Source: Flavobacterium psychrophilum (GTDB lineage: Bacteria > Bacteroidota > Bacteroidia > Flavobacteriales > Flavobacteriaceae). Taken from it: a stretch of DNA of 64,000 nt. The stretch's first letter is position 1, and each line of letters opens with the position of its first letter. The notes under the pieces were generated by a model. It saw only the letters and a program-made list of their open reading frames with translations. It was not told the DNA's origin and did no database searches. The stretch spans positions 1 through 64,000 of the forward strand of contig CAMCFT010000009.1 in the NCBI GenBank assembly GCA_945874225.1, given 5' to 3'. This document shows positions 62,927 through 64,000 of the stretch, piece after piece. The position numbers and the translations under genes were made by a program.

Positions 62927-64000
62927 AGTGTTACAAAAAAGCATAAAGATAGTCCTCAGCATATTGATTTTTGGAATTTTTTCACAAATTAAAGCCCAAG
63001 ATAGAGTCCCATTTGACCAAGGAAAAACATACATACTAGCCAAAGTTGATGTTGTTGGCAAAATAACTTTTAATTCTAATACCGTTGTAACCTTTGCTGG
63101 CCTTCAAAAAGGGCAGGAAATTACTGTGCCTGGTGAAGAAATAAGCAATGCTGTAAAAAAATTAGGTAAATTAGGACTGTTTGATGAGATTTCATTTTAT
63201 ATAAATAGGATTGAGAAGGATAGCATTTATCTTGATTTACACGTTGAAGAATTACCCAAATTAAATGATGTAAAGTTTGTTGGCATTCGAAAAAGCAAGA
63301 TTGAAGGCTTAATAAAAGATAATAGCCTTACAAAAGGTAAAGTAGTTAACGAAAATTTAATTACAACGACAAAGAATTACATCGAAAATAAATACAAAAA
63401 AGACGGATTCTACACTACCAAGGTTACAATTAATACCGTTATAGATACAGCACAAGTTAACCAGGTTAATATGGTTGTGAAAATTGACAAAGGCTCGAAA
63501 GTTAAAATTAAGGATATTGTATTTATAGGAAACAAGGAGATAAAGTCCGAGACCTTGCGTGGTGCTATGAAAGACACAAAACGTAAAACACTTATTAGCT
63601 TAAAAGCATCAAAGTTTATCAAGGCCAAATACGATACTGATTTAGAAAAAGTAATCGAAGCTTATAAAGAAAAAGGGTATAGAGATGCCAGAATTCTTTC
63701 GGATTCCGTTGCATATAATGCTGATTTAAAAGCCATAATGATTAAAATAAAAATCGAAGAAGGCAATAAATACCGTTTTGGGAATATTAAATTCCTAGGA
63801 AATACCGTGTATTCTGACGAAGGTCTTCTTGGAATGCTTGGCATCAAAAAAGGAGACACTTACAATGGTGTACTTCTTGAAAAAAGAATAGCAGATAAAT
63901 CAAAACCGGATGGAGAAGATATTACCAATTTATATCAAAACAACGGTTATTTGTTTTCCAATATAAATGCAGTAGAAACAAAAACAGCTAACGATTCTAT
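62927..64000 (+). CDS. bamA: BamA outer-membrane assembly protein, N-terminal part
   Basis: Open reading frame without stop to the window end (358 codons from GTG 62927). Signal peptide LQKSIKIVLSILIFGIFSQI ending KAQ, then POTRA domains (about 30-110, 115-195, 200-290 and on): YILAKVDVVGKITFNS, YLDLHVEELPKLNDVKFVG, KVKIKDIVFIGNKEIKSETL, YRFGNIKFLGNTVYSDEGLL. The barrel is outside the window. BamA inserts barrels into the outer membrane. The start could instead be TTG 62891 or GTG 62903, overlapping uppS; no ATG is available. Confidence 0.9.

Overview
The window is chromosomal DNA of a Flavobacterium-like member of the Bacteroidetes. The signs are low G+C content, the Bacteroidetes -7 promoter element TAnnTTTG in front of many genes, a type IX secretion (T9SS) sorting domain and a PorG-like protein, DUF5916 and HYC_CC_PP families, and TonB-dependent receptors. 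All calls were made by reading the sequence; no database was searched.

Layout. 1-3.8 kb: a probable flavo-1 structured RNA, nadE, a LuxR-type regulator with an altered receiver pocket, and dnaG on the opposite strand. 4-13 kb: a signalling island with a six-PAS histidine kinase and its receiver, a small membrane protein, an AraC-type response regulator, a GAF-PAS-PAS kinase and a receiver-kinase fusion. 13-16.5 kb: ECF sigma factor, anti-sigma-like protein, coiled-coil/barrel protein and a prenyl diphosphate synthase. 16.8-21.3 kb: a frameshifted lipoprotein gene, a peroxiredoxin and an OprC-like copper receptor with a small Cys-rich partner. 21.5-29.7 kb: rlmN, an O-methyltransferase, PAP2, TatA, two tandem carboxypeptidase-regulatory-domain proteins, pepE, tRNA-Gly, a GNAT, and two different L,D-transpeptidases that converge and overlap.

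29.9-41.3 kb: a DUF5916 outer-membrane protein, gpmI, an acyl-CoA transferase, and a five-gene operon (leucine-rich-repeat protein, TetR, ABC, HlyD, TolC) that looks like a type I export machine with a degenerate ATPase. 41.3-48.7 kb: map, a GxxExxY gene inside a 509-bp unit bounded by inverted repeats, a methyltransferase, an M16 peptidase, and an ATP-cone/nuclease fusion beside a beta-CASP RNase. 48.8-51.7 kb: a second copper-type locus (HYC_CC_PP, TonB receptor, HMA protein). 51.9-56.6 kb: DedA, clpX, clpP, tig and a holin-like protein. 56.7-64 kb: a T9SS cargo protein, an alpha/beta hydrolase and pdxJ both altered by copies of a G/C-rich repeat, then CBS protein, nadK, porG, uppS and the start of bamA, which runs off the window.

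The best leads are the inverted-repeat GxxExxY cassette, the G/C-rich repeat that supplies coding sequence to one gene and the stop codon of another, the LRR/ABC export operon, the ATP-cone nuclease beside an RNase, the primase without zinc ligands, and the paired copper loci. No CRISPR array, rRNA, prophage or complete insertion sequence was seen.
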